From Kiloniella laminariae DSM 19542 (GTDB lineage Bacteria > Pseudomonadota > Alphaproteobacteria > Kiloniellales > Kiloniellaceae): a stretch of DNA of 64,000 nucleotides. The first letter of the stretch is position 1; the number at the start of each line of letters is the position of its first letter. Of this stretch, positions 19,081-27,962 are shown in pieces. Both the position numbers and the translations under genes were made by a program. Below the pieces are notes generated by a model. It saw nothing but the letters and a program-made list of their open reading frames with translations. It was not told the DNA's origin and did no database searches. The stretch is from positions 1 through 64,000 of the forward strand of contig NZ_KB893146.1 in NCBI RefSeq assembly GCF_000374005.1, in the 5' to 3' direction.

Positions 19081-19394
19081 CCGCAATATTTAAGAATATC
19101 CTGTCTTGGCTTTGTCCGGGATAAGCGGAGCGGGGGTGTCATTAAAGGGTATTCTACAAGAAAAAATGCAAAATATCTTGATAATAGTTTCAGCCATAGC
19201 GAGCAAGTCGGCAAAACCAGAGGCCAGAGACAGCGAAGCCAGGGATTGTGTTTTGTATCAATAGTTCACCAGACTTTTCGGGCTGTGTTCACGGCTTCAA
19301 GACGGGATCATTATACACTGTGGTCCTAATAATATTTCCATGATGAAGTTCAAAGTAATGTTTATTGAGTATTTAGTTCGAAAAATAGCAATAA
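19081..19394. other. Intergenic region, no gene seen
   Basis: About 314 bases between the divergent binding-protein gene and the amiC promoter. I find no convincing coding frame, tRNA or repeat; it is A/T-rich in its second half and presumably contains the promoter of the minus-strand gene. Confidence 0.6.
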
Positions 19395-19422
19395 TTGACA
19401 GCCTTCTCGAATCGTGTAAGCT
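19395..19422 (+). promoter_or_regulatory. Predicted sigma-70 promoter of the amiC leader
   Basis: A perfect -35 box TTGACA (19395-19400), a 16-base spacer, and TAAGCT (19417-19422), which keeps the TA---T core of a -10 box with a TG one base upstream of it. The predicted start near 19429 falls immediately before the first leader hairpin at 19431, which supports the assignment. Confidence 0.55.
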
Positions 19423-19430
19423 CTGGGCAG

Positions 19431-19487
19431 AAATTTAAACAACTGAATTTGCGATTTTAATCGTAATGGCAATGAAGCCTCGACGAT
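19431..19487 (+). ncRNA. Candidate two-hairpin ANTAR target (antiterminator) in the amiC leader
   Basis: Hairpin P1 (19431-19450) has a 7-bp stem AAATTTA/TGAATTT, one pair being G-U, and a six-base loop AACAAC. Nine bases later P2 (19460-19487) has ATCGT/ACGAT, a 3x3 internal loop, GGC/GCC and a six-base loop AATGAA. ANTAR proteins bind tandem hairpins with hexanucleotide loops that have A at position 1 and G at position 4; P2 fits both, P1 fits position 1 only. P2 uses bases 19475-19487, which also form the 5' arm of the downstream terminator, so the two folds exclude each other. Stabilising P2 would allow read-through into amiC. Confidence 0.7.
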
Positions 19488-19527
19488 CTGTAGGGAGAAA
19501 TTCCGATACAGATTGCGGGGCTTTTTT
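19475..19527 (+). terminator. Leader terminator upstream of amiC, predicted to be AmiR-controlled
   Basis: The 5' arm 19475-19492 pairs with 19507-19523 (AAGCCTCGACGATCTGTA against TACAGATTGCGGGGCTT) with one bulge and one or two wobble pairs. The top can close further as GGGA/TTCC around GAAA. A T run (19522-19527, then more T) follows. Its location between promoter and start codon marks it as an attenuator, not a gene-end terminator. Confidence 0.85.
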
Positions 19528-19545
19528 CGTTTTTGGAGTGTTGTA

Positions 19546-20730
19546 ATGTCGCGGAAAATTCCTGTTGGGTTGCTTTACTCCACGACCGGAGCCTATAGCC
19601 TGCTTGGTCAGGAATGTCTGGATGGTGCTTTATTGGCTCTGGATGAAATTAACAGGAGTGCGGATTACGATTTCCAGCTGGTGCCCCAAATTGAAAATCC
19701 AGGTGCAAATATCAATGAATATCAACGTCTGACGGAAAAGATGACACGGGTAGATGGCTGTCGTCAGATCATCGGAACGCTTACATCCATCAGTCGGAAA
19801 GAAATCATTCCGATACTTGAAAAAAATGACGCCCTGCTTTGGTATGTGGCGCCGTATGAGGGGTTCGAGTGTTGCGAAAATGTAATCTATACAGGGGCCT
19901 GTCCCAATCAGCATATCGTTCCCCTGTTTGAGCACATCATCCCGAGATTTGGCAAGAACGCCTACCTCTGCGGGACCAATTATGTCTGGGGATGGGAAGT
20001 AAACCGGATTGCCCGTGAGCTTGTCCAGGCGTGTGGTGGCCAGGTAACGGGCGAGAATTACCTGCCGTTTCATTCCAGGGATGTCGAACGGATGATTGAG
20101 ACCGTTCGGGAAACCAGACCAAACTTTATCCTGAATAACCTGATAGATGATTCAAGTTATGCACTTTTCCGCGCCTATTATTCTGCAGGGAAAACGGACA
20201 GCTTCTTTCACCCTGAAAACTGTCCGATTGTCAGTTGTAATCTGACCGAGTGTGAATTGTCTCGGATTGGCCATGACGCGGCCCAGGGCCATTTAAGTAT
20301 TTCTCCCTATTTTGAAAAGATTGCCACTGCTGAAAATAGTCTGTTCCTGGATGAGTTGTCTCGGAAAGAACCAAAACGTCATTCCGTTTCAGCCTTTTTT
20401 ATCAACGGCTATGCGACAACCTATTATTTGGCCAAGGCAATCAAATCCTGTGGATCTGACGACATCGATGCTGTGAAGCAGAGTGTTCTGGGGCGTAAAT
20501 TTAATACCCCGCTCGGGCAGACAGAAATCAATGAAAAAACCCATCACACTGCCCTGCCCAGCTATATCGGACAGATAAATTCCACAGGTAAATTTGATAT
20601 CGTCTCTGCTGCTGCAGAAGCAAAGATTGCAGACCCCTATCTGGTGAAATTTGATACGGCCGCTTTTGCAAAACAGATATCGGGCCAACTTGATCCCTTG
20701 TCGGGATCTCACCTGAAGGTGATCAAATGA
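19546..20730 (+). CDS. amiC: AmiC-like amide-sensing protein (negative regulator)
   Basis: A 394-residue periplasmic-binding-protein fold without a signal peptide, so cytoplasmic. It begins KIPVGLLYSTTGAYSLLGQECLDG and continues with MTRVDGCRQIIGTLTS, CGTNYVWGWE and FFINGYATTYYLAKAI, the pattern of Pseudomonas AmiC and related urea/short-chain-amide binding proteins. AmiC binds the antiterminator AmiR and releases it when an amide is bound. ATG 19546 has GGAG 7 bases upstream; the frame open from 19513 lies inside the leader terminator. amiR overlaps it by 4 bases (ATGA). Which amide or peptide is sensed cannot be read from the sequence. Confidence 0.9.
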   Translation: MSRKIPVGLLYSTTGAYSLLGQECLDGALLALDEINRSADYDFQLVPQIENPGANINEYQRLTEKMTRVDGCRQIIGTLTSISRKEIIPILEKNDALLWYVAPYEGFECCENVIYTGACPNQHIVPLFEHIIPRFGKNAYLCGTNYVWGWEVNRIARELVQACGGQVTGENYLPFHSRDVERMIETVRETRPNFILNNLIDDSSYALFRAYYSAGKTDSFFHPENCPIVSCNLTECELSRIGHDAAQGHLSISPYFEKIATAENSLFLDELSRKEPKRHSVSAFFINGYATTYYLAKAIKSCGSDDIDAVKQSVLGRKFNTPLGQTEINEKTHHTALPSYIGQINSTGKFDIVSAAAEAKIADPYLVKFDTAAFAKQISGQLDPLSGSHLKVIK

Positions 20731-21344
20731 AAACCTTCCGGACACCGAATTTTCTGGGACAGAAGGCCCTGATTTTGCACAGAGGTGATGAGAATATTCG
20801 CCGGCTTCAGCGCCAGCTGGATCGTCTGGGGATCAGCAGTACCGTTAGCTGGCCTGATTATGATCTGAAAAACACTACTGCTGATCTGGTGTTATTTGAT
20901 GGCGATAATGCCTATGACGATCTGTTCCCCTGGACAAAAGGACTGCCCCCGGTCCCTCTGATCGCCCTGATTTCCAGCGAGGCACCGGGAAGACTTGAAT
21001 GGATGCTCTCCCAATCAATTTCAGCACATCTTGTCAAGCCGGTACAGTCGAGCGGACTGTTCAGCACGCTGGTCATTGCCTATGCGAATTTTGAACGCAG
21101 CAAAGAGCTGGAGCAACAAATTGGGGAGTTGGAAAGCAGGATTTCCCGTCGCCCGGTAATTTTTAAAGCGCTTCTGCTGGTCATGGAGCACGGGGAAGTG
21201 GATGAAGAAGCTGCTTATGGAATAATCCGGACAGCGGCGATGAACAGCAGGGTTTCTATTGAAGATTTTTGTCAGACGGTGAACCGTCAGGTTGCCCTGT
21301 CCCTGATTGAAAAACATCTCTCGGGCAAGGGGGCAGCATCATGA
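20727..21344 (+). CDS. amiR: AmiR-like ANTAR-domain antiterminator
   Basis: A 205-residue protein with a degenerate receiver-like domain (residues about 10-120, no conserved phosphoacceptor context), a coiled-coil helix (ERSKELEQQIGELESRI) and a C-terminal ANTAR domain (FKALLLVMEHGEVDEEAAYGIIRTAAM to about residue 195; pattern over three helices). In Pseudomonas AmiR binds leader RNA and prevents termination, and AmiC sequesters it. The adjacent leader at 19431-19527 has the needed hairpins. Overlaps amiC and the first permease gene by 4 bases each, implying tightly coupled translation. Confidence 0.9.
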   Translation: MKTFRTPNFLGQKALILHRGDENIRRLQRQLDRLGISSTVSWPDYDLKNTTADLVLFDGDNAYDDLFPWTKGLPPVPLIALISSEAPGRLEWMLSQSISAHLVKPVQSSGLFSTLVIAYANFERSKELEQQIGELESRISRRPVIFKALLLVMEHGEVDEEAAYGIIRTAAMNSRVSIEDFCQTVNRQVALSLIEKHLSGKGAAS

Positions 21345-22189
21345 GAGTGTTAAAGGCACTGCTTCGACGCAAACTTGGTGCATTTGGTTTACTGGTGATC
21401 TTCATGACAGTCGCCGTTGCCTTTCTTGCCCCCTTGATTGCGCCCTATCCGCCGGATCTTCAGCTTTTTGAAGGGTTGACACTGGAGGGCGCACCATTGC
21501 CCCCGAACAGCCAGTTCTGGTTGGGAACCGATCTTCTGGGGCGGGATCTCTTTTCCAGGCTTATATACGGGGCTCAGACCTCGTTGATTATCGGGGTAGT
21601 TGCCAATGGAGCTGCTATTCTGATCGGCAGCCTTGTCGGGATTGTTGCCGGATTTTACCGGGGGATTGTCGGCTCGATCCTGATGCGCTTTACCGATCTG
21701 ATGATGGCTTTTCCGGCCCTTTTGCTTGCCATTGTTCTGGCCGCGATCTTTAAGCCGAGTCTATGGATTGTGGCATTGGTTATTGCCATGGTGAACTGGG
21801 TGCAGGTCGCACGGGTGATCTATTCCGAGACGGTTTCTCTGGCTGAGCGAGATTTTATCGCCGCGGAACGCACACTGGGGGCATCACCGCTTCGTATCTT
21901 GCTCAAGCATATCGCGCCGCATCTGATCTATTCGACCATTGTTTTTGGCACACTCGGAATTTCAACCACGGTGTTGCTGGAGGCAACCTTGAGTTTTCTC
22001 GGTATCGGCGTGCAACCGCCAACCCCGAGCTGGGGCAATATCATCTTTGAAAACCAGACCTACTTTGCCAGTGCTCCCTGGCTGGTTTTCCTTCCCGGGT
22101 TTGCTATCGTTTCTCTGGCGCTGGGCTTCAATCTTGTTGGTGATGCCATGCGGGAAATCCTCGATCCGACCATGAAGGGGAAACACTGA
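21341..22189 (+). CDS. ABC transporter permease, DppC/OppC type
   Basis: A 282-residue inner-membrane permease. It has the N-terminal OppC-like segment (LLRRKLGAFGLLVIF, then APLIAPYPP), the FWLGTDLLGRDLFSRLIYGA signature, about six helices and the EAA loop ERDFIAAERTLGASPLRIL that docks the ATPase. Families with this architecture import di- and oligopeptides, nickel or other small solutes. It starts with ATGA overlap on amiR and ends with overlap on the next permease, so it is inside one transcription unit controlled by the leader upstream of amiC. Confidence 0.94.
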   Translation: MRVLKALLRRKLGAFGLLVIFMTVAVAFLAPLIAPYPPDLQLFEGLTLEGAPLPPNSQFWLGTDLLGRDLFSRLIYGAQTSLIIGVVANGAAILIGSLVGIVAGFYRGIVGSILMRFTDLMMAFPALLLAIVLAAIFKPSLWIVALVIAMVNWVQVARVIYSETVSLAERDFIAAERTLGASPLRILLKHIAPHLIYSTIVFGTLGISTTVLLEATLSFLGIGVQPPTPSWGNIIFENQTYFASAPWLVFLPGFAIVSLALGFNLVGDAMREILDPTMKGKH

Positions 22190-23109
22190 TGGCGACCTAT
22201 ATTCTCCGACGCCTGATGGAAGCCGTTTTCATCCTGATCGGGATCACGATGATTACCTATGCCCTGCTGTACCTGATCCCGGCTGACCCGGTTCGGCAAA
22301 TTGCCGGGCGGAGCGCAACGCCTGAAACAGTCGAGAATATCCGACAACAGCTGGGCCTTGATCTGCCCTTTTACGAACAGTACTGGCGCTATGTCTCGGC
22401 CTTGTTTCAAGGGGACCTCGGACGTTCCTATCTACAGAAAACCGAAGTATCAGAATTGATTGCCTCCCGTCTTCCCGCCAGCCTCTTGCTGATGGTTGCG
22501 GCCATATCCCTTGAATTGCTGATGGGTTTGGTGATGGGGACAATTTCTGCTGTCCGGCGCAACAGTGCAGTTGACAACTCATTGATGGTGATCTCGTTCG
22601 TCGGGGTCTCGGCACCGCAATTCGTTGTCGGTATTATTTTTCTCTACATCTTTGCGGTGAAGCTGAACTGGTTTCCAATTGGAGGTTATGGAACCTTTCA
22701 TCACCTTGTCTTGCCCGCCCTGACGCTGGGATTTATGGGCGCGGGTTGGTACTCGCGGATGATGCGGTCTTCCATGTTGAATGTCCTGGGGCAGGATTTT
22801 GTCCGGACCGCCCGGGCCAAGGGGCTGGGGAAAGCGCGCGTGATTGTACGCCATGCTGTCCCCAATGCCCTGCTGCCGATTATCGCTATGATCGGCATTG
22901 ATATCGGCATTTTTATGAGCGGCATTGTTGTCGTGGAATCTGTATTCGGCTGGCCGGGAATTGGTCAGTTGGCGTGGCAGGCAATTCAACGGGTGGATAT
23001 TCCCATTATCATGGGAGTGACACTGGTGGCGGCCTGTTCAATCGTTCTGGGGAATCTTCTGGCAGATATTATTGCGCCGTTTGTTGATCCCAGAATCAAG
23101 CTGAAGTGA
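22189..23109 (+). CDS. ABC transporter permease, DppB/OppB type
   Basis: A 306-residue partner permease with the N-terminal MATYILRRLMEAVFILIGIT helix, DLGRSYLQKTEV, five further helices and the EAA-type loop QDFVRTARAKGLGKARVIV. The C-terminal FVDPRIKLK ending is usual for DppB-like proteins. The order C-type before B-type permease is the reverse of most dpp operons. TGATG overlap couples it to the upstream gene; a 58-base gap with GGAG-type ribosome site precedes the binding protein. Confidence 0.94.
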   Translation: MATYILRRLMEAVFILIGITMITYALLYLIPADPVRQIAGRSATPETVENIRQQLGLDLPFYEQYWRYVSALFQGDLGRSYLQKTEVSELIASRLPASLLLMVAAISLELLMGLVMGTISAVRRNSAVDNSLMVISFVGVSAPQFVVGIIFLYIFAVKLNWFPIGGYGTFHHLVLPALTLGFMGAGWYSRMMRSSMLNVLGQDFVRTARAKGLGKARVIVRHAVPNALLPIIAMIGIDIGIFMSGIVVVESVFGWPGIGQLAWQAIQRVDIPIIMGVTLVAACSIVLGNLLADIIAPFVDPRIKLK

Positions 23110-23167
23110 AGAGGAACATGGGTTTTCTCATTCACCTAACAGCATTTCGTTAATCAGGGAGCAGGAA

Positions 23168-24790
23168 ATGGATAATAAAAAGATACTCGGAGGACTGGCT
23201 GCTGCAGCAATGGCTGTGTCTGTCGCAACCTCTTCAAGTGCTGAGCCAACAAATGGCGGCTCAATGATTGTTACCTATAAAGATGATGTGTCTACGCTGG
23301 ACCCGGCAATTGGTTACGACTGGCAAAACTGGTCAATGATCAAAAGCCTTTTTGATTCCTTGCTGGATTATAAACCCGGCACAACTGTTTTGACCAACGA
23401 TCTGGCTGAAAGCTACAGCATCTCTGAAGACGGTCTGACCTATACCTTTGTCTTGCGTGAAGGCGTCAAGTTCCACAACGGCCGGGTCATGACAGCTGCG
23501 GATGTGAAGTACTCACTTGATCGGGTGACAAATCCGAAAACCCAGAGCCCGGGTGCAGGTTTCTTTGCTTCGGTTAAAGGCTTTGATGAAGCTTCCGGCG
23601 GCAGTGGCGAGCTTTCAGGTGTAACTGTGGTGGATGACCGGACGGTTGCCATTGAGCTCTCCCGCCCGGATGCGACCTTCCTGCATGTTATGGCGATTAA
23701 CTTTTCCTCTGTCGTGCCACAGGAAGCTGTTGAGCAGTGGGGCGAAGACTTTGGCAAACATCCGGTTGGTACGGGTGCCTTTTCTCTCGCTGAATGGTCT
23801 CTGGGGCAACGACTGGTCTTTGCCAAAAATCCTGACTATTACCAGGCGGGCCTCCCGCATCTGGACGAGATTGTTTTTGAAGTCGGTCAGGAACCCGTTG
23901 TCGCGCTTTTGCGGTTGCAGAATGGTGAAGTGGACGTCGCCGGAGACGGCATTCCTCCGGCAAAATTCCTGGAAGTGAAAAATGACCCAGAATATGCCAA
24001 TGCAATTGTTGAGGGCAGTCAACTGCACACCGGGTACATTTCGTTGAATGTGAAAATGAAACCCTTTGATAATTTGGCGGTACGCAAAGCCGTTAACATG
24101 GCGATCAACAAAGACCGTATTGTGCGGATGATTAATGGTCGTGCAGTGCCTGCAAATCAGCCATTGCCTCCTCTGATGCCGGGCTATGATCCTGACTACA
24201 AAGGTTTTGCATTCGATCCGGAAGCCGCCAAGAAAATGCTGGCAGAAGCTGGTTATGGGGAAGGGTTCGAGACGGAATTGTATGTCGCCAACACCGATCC
24301 TCAGCCGCGCATTGCGCAGGCAATCCAGCAGGATCTGGCTGCAATCGGTATCAAGGCTGAGATCAAGTCCCTGGCACAAGCAAATGTGATTGCCGCTGGT
24401 GGCGAGGAGGATCAGGCTCCCATGATCTGGTCAGGCGGGATGGCGTGGATTGCCGATTTCCCGGACCCCTCAAATTTTTATGGGCCTATCCTGGGCTGTG
24501 GCGGGGCAGTTCCGGGTGGCTGGAACTGGTCCTGGTACTGTAACGAGGAAATCGACGCGCGGGCAGTCAAGGCAGATGCCATGACCAACCCGGCCGATGC
24601 CGCCGAACGGGAAGCCATGTGGCGCAAGATCTTTACTGATATTCAGGATGAAGCTCCCTGGGTGCCGATCTTTAATGAGCAGCGTTTTACCATTCGGTCG
24701 GACCGTCTGGACGGACCGGACGGGATCTTTGTCGATCCTGTTCACATCCCGGTCCATTACGACACTGTTTATCTCAAGGGTGGGCAATAA
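23168..24790 (+). CDS. ABC transporter substrate-binding protein, DppA/OppA family
   Basis: A 540-residue periplasmic protein with a Sec signal peptide (KKILGGLAAAAMAVSVATSS, cleavage likely after SSA near residue 25). The SBP_bac_5 fold is shown by DVSTLDPAIGYDWQNW, LAESYSISEDGLTYTFVLRE, GVKFHNGR, and near the end PSNFYGPILGCGG and FNEQRFTIRSDRLDG. Based on the company it keeps (AmiC sensor, formamidase-type hydrolase), the substrate may be a short amide, a peptide amide or an amidated small molecule; the fold alone would also allow di- or tripeptides. Confidence 0.93.
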   Translation: MDNKKILGGLAAAAMAVSVATSSSAEPTNGGSMIVTYKDDVSTLDPAIGYDWQNWSMIKSLFDSLLDYKPGTTVLTNDLAESYSISEDGLTYTFVLREGVKFHNGRVMTAADVKYSLDRVTNPKTQSPGAGFFASVKGFDEASGGSGELSGVTVVDDRTVAIELSRPDATFLHVMAINFSSVVPQEAVEQWGEDFGKHPVGTGAFSLAEWSLGQRLVFAKNPDYYQAGLPHLDEIVFEVGQEPVVALLRLQNGEVDVAGDGIPPAKFLEVKNDPEYANAIVEGSQLHTGYISLNVKMKPFDNLAVRKAVNMAINKDRIVRMINGRAVPANQPLPPLMPGYDPDYKGFAFDPEAAKKMLAEAGYGEGFETELYVANTDPQPRIAQAIQQDLAAIGIKAEIKSLAQANVIAAGGEEDQAPMIWSGGMAWIADFPDPSNFYGPILGCGGAVPGGWNWSWYCNEEIDARAVKADAMTNPADAAEREAMWRKIFTDIQDEAPWVPIFNEQRFTIRSDRLDGPDGIFVDPVHIPVHYDTVYLKGGQ

Positions 24791-24791
24791 T

Positions 24792-25736
24792 ATGTGTAAG
24801 GCCTGTGATTATACCATTCACGGGGCACAGCATCACTTCGGGTGGGATCATTCGATCCCGCCCGTTGCGACGGTCGCTCCGGGCAGCACAATCGAGTTCG
24901 TGTGTCAGGATTCATCTGCAGGGCAATTGTCCTCAAGCTCGACTGTCGAAGACATCGTCAGTCTGGATTTTGGTAAAATCAATCCGGTGAATGGCCCTGT
25001 TTTTGTCGAAGGGGCCGAACCCGGCGATGTGATCAAGGTTTCGATTGAAGAGTTCAAGCCTTCAGGGTTTGGCTGGACCGCAAATATACCGGGTTTCGGG
25101 TTGCTCGCCGATCAGTTCACTGATCCGGCTCTGCATATCTGGAGTTACGATAAAAACACGCTGGCGCCTGCGGCTTTTGGACCGGGCGGCAGGGTGCCGC
25201 TGAAACCTTTTGCCGGTACCATTGGGCTGGCTCTTGCTGAACCCGGTCTCCATTCTGTTGTTCCTCCAAGACGTGTCGGGGGCAATCTGGATATTCGGGA
25301 TCTTGCTGCTGGAACGCAATTGTATCTGCCTGTTGAGGTTGCTGGCGGCCTGTTCTCTATCGGGGATACCCACGCTGCACAGGGTGATGGAGAGGTTTGT
25401 GGGACGGCAATTGAAAGCCCGATGAATGCGGTTGTTACGCTTGATCTGATCAAAAACGAGAAGCTGGAGACGCCGCGCTTCACCACCCCAGGTCCGGTAA
25501 CCCGGCATCTGGACGGCAAGGGCTACGAAGCAACCACCGGAATTGGCAACGACTTGATGGAGGGGGCCAGAGGTGCGGTCAGCCGGATGGTCGATCTCTT
25601 GAGCGCCCGCTATAACATGACACCTGTTGAAGCCTATATGCTTTGCTCAGCCTGTGGAGATCTGCGTATCAGCGAGATCGTTGATCAGCCCAACTGGATT
25701 GTCTCTTTCTATTTCCCAAGACTGGTTTTGGAATAA
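24792..25736 (+). CDS. fmdA: Acetamidase/formamidase family hydrolase
   Basis: A 314-residue enzyme of the FmdA_AmdA family, which hydrolyses formamide or acetamide to the acid and ammonia. It is a beta-rich protein with the DGDVKVSIEEF-like segment GDVIKVSIEEFKPSGFGW, the GLALAEPGLHSVVPPR loop, FSIGDTHAAQGDGEVCGTAIE with metal-binding His and acidic residues, and the C-terminal EAYMLCSACGDLRISEIVD. ATG 24792 lies one base after the stop of the binding protein, and the ATPase gene starts one base after its own stop codon. It would break down the imported amide inside the cell. The nitrilase-type AmiE found in the Pseudomonas operon is not present. Confidence 0.93.
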   Translation: MCKACDYTIHGAQHHFGWDHSIPPVATVAPGSTIEFVCQDSSAGQLSSSSTVEDIVSLDFGKINPVNGPVFVEGAEPGDVIKVSIEEFKPSGFGWTANIPGFGLLADQFTDPALHIWSYDKNTLAPAAFGPGGRVPLKPFAGTIGLALAEPGLHSVVPPRRVGGNLDIRDLAAGTQLYLPVEVAGGLFSIGDTHAAQGDGEVCGTAIESPMNAVVTLDLIKNEKLETPRFTTPGPVTRHLDGKGYEATTGIGNDLMEGARGAVSRMVDLLSARYNMTPVEAYMLCSACGDLRISEIVDQPNWIVSFYFPRLVLE

Positions 25737-25737
25737 C

Positions 25738-27513
25738 GTGACCTATCAACAAAATCATCACCCGGTGCTTGAGGTTCGTAATCTGATTACCCGGGTTGCG
25801 ACCCCAGCAGGGGCAAAGACAGTACTGGATAATGTATCTTTTACGCTTCAGGCGGAAGAGACACTTTGCCTGGCGGGTGAATCTGGTTCCGGAAAATCGG
25901 TCACGGCTCTTTCAATCATGGGCCTGTTACCACCTTCAGCAAGGACAACCCAAGGCGAAATTTTACTGGAAGGTCGTAATCTGCTGGATTTGTCTGATCG
26001 ACAGATGCAAAAAATCCGTGGTGGTGACATTGCCATGATTTTTCAGGAGCCGATGACTTCGCTGAACCCGGTTATGACCATCGGACGACAACTGAAAGAA
26101 GCGATCAGTATTCATCAGGATGTCTATGGCAAGGAGGCGGATGCCAAGGCCTTGAGGGCGCTGGATGCTGTCCGAATTTCCGAAAGCAAACGCCGGATGG
26201 TGCAGTATCCCCACGAACTGTCTGGCGGAATGCGCCAACGGGTGATGATCGCCATGGCTCTATCCTGTAATCCGAAGGTTCTCATTGCGGATGAACCCAC
26301 AACGGCACTGGATGTGACGATACAGGCGCAAATCCTGACGCTGATGAATGAGCTGAAGAAGGACTTCCAGACCTCGATCATTCTGATCACCCACGATATG
26401 GGGGTTGTTGCCGAAATGGCTGATCGGGTGGCGGTGATGAACAGCGGGCGGATTATCGAGGCGCAGGAAGTTAAAAAGCTGTTTCAGGCACCATCCGAAG
26501 CCTATACCCGTGCGCTGCTCAAGGCGATCCCCAGGCTCGGGAGTATGAAAGACACGCCGTCTGAGGCCAAACAGCTGACACCGGAGGGGAAACCACAGAC
26601 CCCGGTGTTGGAAGTACGGGATTTGACCGTGCGTTTTGACATCAATGGAGGACTGCTTAACCGGCCTGTTAGCAGGGTCCATGCGGTGGAAAAACTATCC
26701 TTTGATCTCTTTCCGGGGGAGACTCTGGCGCTGGTCGGGGAAAGTGGCTGTGGAAAGTCAACAATTGGCAAGTCGCTGGTCAGTCTTATTTCGGCAAAGG
26801 GGACGATCAAGATCGACGGACAGGAGGTTACAGGCCTTTCCGCCCAGGAGCTTTTGCCGGTTCGACGCAAGATCCAGATGGTATTTCAGGATCCTTATGC
26901 GGCACTGGATCCCAGAATGACAGTCGGGGATCTGGTCGGAGAGCCCCTGGTTATTCACAAGCTTGCTCATGGTCGTGAACTGATTGACCGTGTGGAGAAT
27001 CTCTTTAACCGGGTCGGTCTTCCCGCGGATGCTATGGCACGACACCCTCATGAGTTTTCAGGGGGGCAACGGCAGAGGATTTGCATTGCCCGGGCACTGA
27101 GCCTTAGCCCCAAGATTATTGTCGCGGATGAATCCGTTTCGGCTCTGGACGTGTCAGTACAGGCGCAGGTGCTTGATCTCTTGCAAGAACTGCAACAAGA
27201 ACTGGGCCTCTCCTATCTGTTCATTTCTCACGACATGGCTGTGGTGGAACAGGTCTGCCATCGGGTGGCTGTGATGTTGCTGGGCGAGATTGTTGAGTGT
27301 GGGCCAAGAGACATTGTCTTTTCCAACCCGCAACACCCCTACACAAAGCAGCTTCTGGATGCGGTGCCTATTGCTGATCCTACAGTTCGCCGCAAAGAAC
27401 GCTTCTTGCCGCAAGGCGAAGTTCCAAGCCCGGTCCGGTCCCTTGATTACAAGCCCGAGATCAGGTCTTTCAACAATCTGGGGCAGGGGCATTTCGTGCG
27501 GGAGTATGCCTGA
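25738..27513 (+). CDS. ABC transporter ATP-binding protein, fused DppD-DppF type
   Basis: A 591-residue protein containing two complete ATPase modules. First: GESGSGKS, QEPMTSLNPV, LSGGMRQR, LIADEPTTALDVT. Second: GESGCGKS, FQDPYAALDPRM, FSGGQRQR, IVADESVSALDVS, with a Glu after the Walker B Asp in both. Each module ends with the oligopeptide-transporter C-terminal extension. Such fusions power dipeptide-type importers. GTG 25738 has GGA five bases upstream and gives the expected N-terminus; the frame is open from 25627 inside the formamidase gene. It is the last gene of the amide operon; the next gene converges. Confidence 0.94.
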   Translation: MTYQQNHHPVLEVRNLITRVATPAGAKTVLDNVSFTLQAEETLCLAGESGSGKSVTALSIMGLLPPSARTTQGEILLEGRNLLDLSDRQMQKIRGGDIAMIFQEPMTSLNPVMTIGRQLKEAISIHQDVYGKEADAKALRALDAVRISESKRRMVQYPHELSGGMRQRVMIAMALSCNPKVLIADEPTTALDVTIQAQILTLMNELKKDFQTSIILITHDMGVVAEMADRVAVMNSGRIIEAQEVKKLFQAPSEAYTRALLKAIPRLGSMKDTPSEAKQLTPEGKPQTPVLEVRDLTVRFDINGGLLNRPVSRVHAVEKLSFDLFPGETLALVGESGCGKSTIGKSLVSLISAKGTIKIDGQEVTGLSAQELLPVRRKIQMVFQDPYAALDPRMTVGDLVGEPLVIHKLAHGRELIDRVENLFNRVGLPADAMARHPHEFSGGQRQRICIARALSLSPKIIVADESVSALDVSVQAQVLDLLQELQQELGLSYLFISHDMAVVEQVCHRVAVMLLGEIVECGPRDIVFSNPQHPYTKQLLDAVPIADPTVRRKERFLPQGEVPSPVRSLDYKPEIRSFNNLGQGHFVREYA

Positions 27514-27539
27514 CCTTCAGGGAAAAACGTACTAAACAG

Positions 27540-27962
27540 TTAATCGGAAAAAGAAACATTGCCGCGGTTTTTTTTGATTGCACCGCGCTGTTTCTTTTTG
27601 TCTGTCCGTTTGGTTTTTGCTGATCTGCTCGGTTTGGTCGGGCGGCGGCTTTTTTGCTGGATTGTGGCCTTCTGGATCAGCGCAACAAGCCTTTCCTGGG
27701 CATCCTGACGGTTGCGATCCTGGCTGCGATGGCTGTTGGCGGTGATAATGATCTCGCCATCCCCAGTCATCAGATGGCTGGCAAGGTTTCTGAGGCGGTT
27801 GAAGACAAAGCTGGAAATGGCAGGGCTGGTTTTTGCGTTGAAGCGCAGCTGGACGGCAGTTGAAACCTTGTTCACATTCTGCCCGCCCGAACCTGAGGCC
27901 CGAATAAAGCTTTCGCTTAACTCGTCGGGATGGAGCTGAATTTGTTCAGTTATCCTGATCAT
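27540..27962 (-). CDS. arfB: Ribosome rescue peptidyl-tRNA hydrolase ArfB
   Basis: A 140-residue release-factor-like protein with the catalytic GGQ motif at residues 26-28 (ASGSGGQNVNK) and a long basic C-terminal tail rich in Lys and Arg from about residue 105. ArfB enters stalled ribosomes, its tail occupies the empty mRNA channel, and GGQ hydrolyses the peptidyl-tRNA. It lacks the codon-recognition domain of RF1/RF2, which fits the short length. It overlaps the upstream GST gene by 4 bases (ATGA). Confidence 0.95.
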   Translation of the reverse strand: MIRITEQIQLHPDELSESFIRASGSGGQNVNKVSTAVQLRFNAKTSPAISSFVFNRLRNLASHLMTGDGEIIITANSHRSQDRNRQDAQERLVALIQKATIQQKSRRPTKPSRSAKTKRTDKKKQRGAIKKNRGNVSFSD

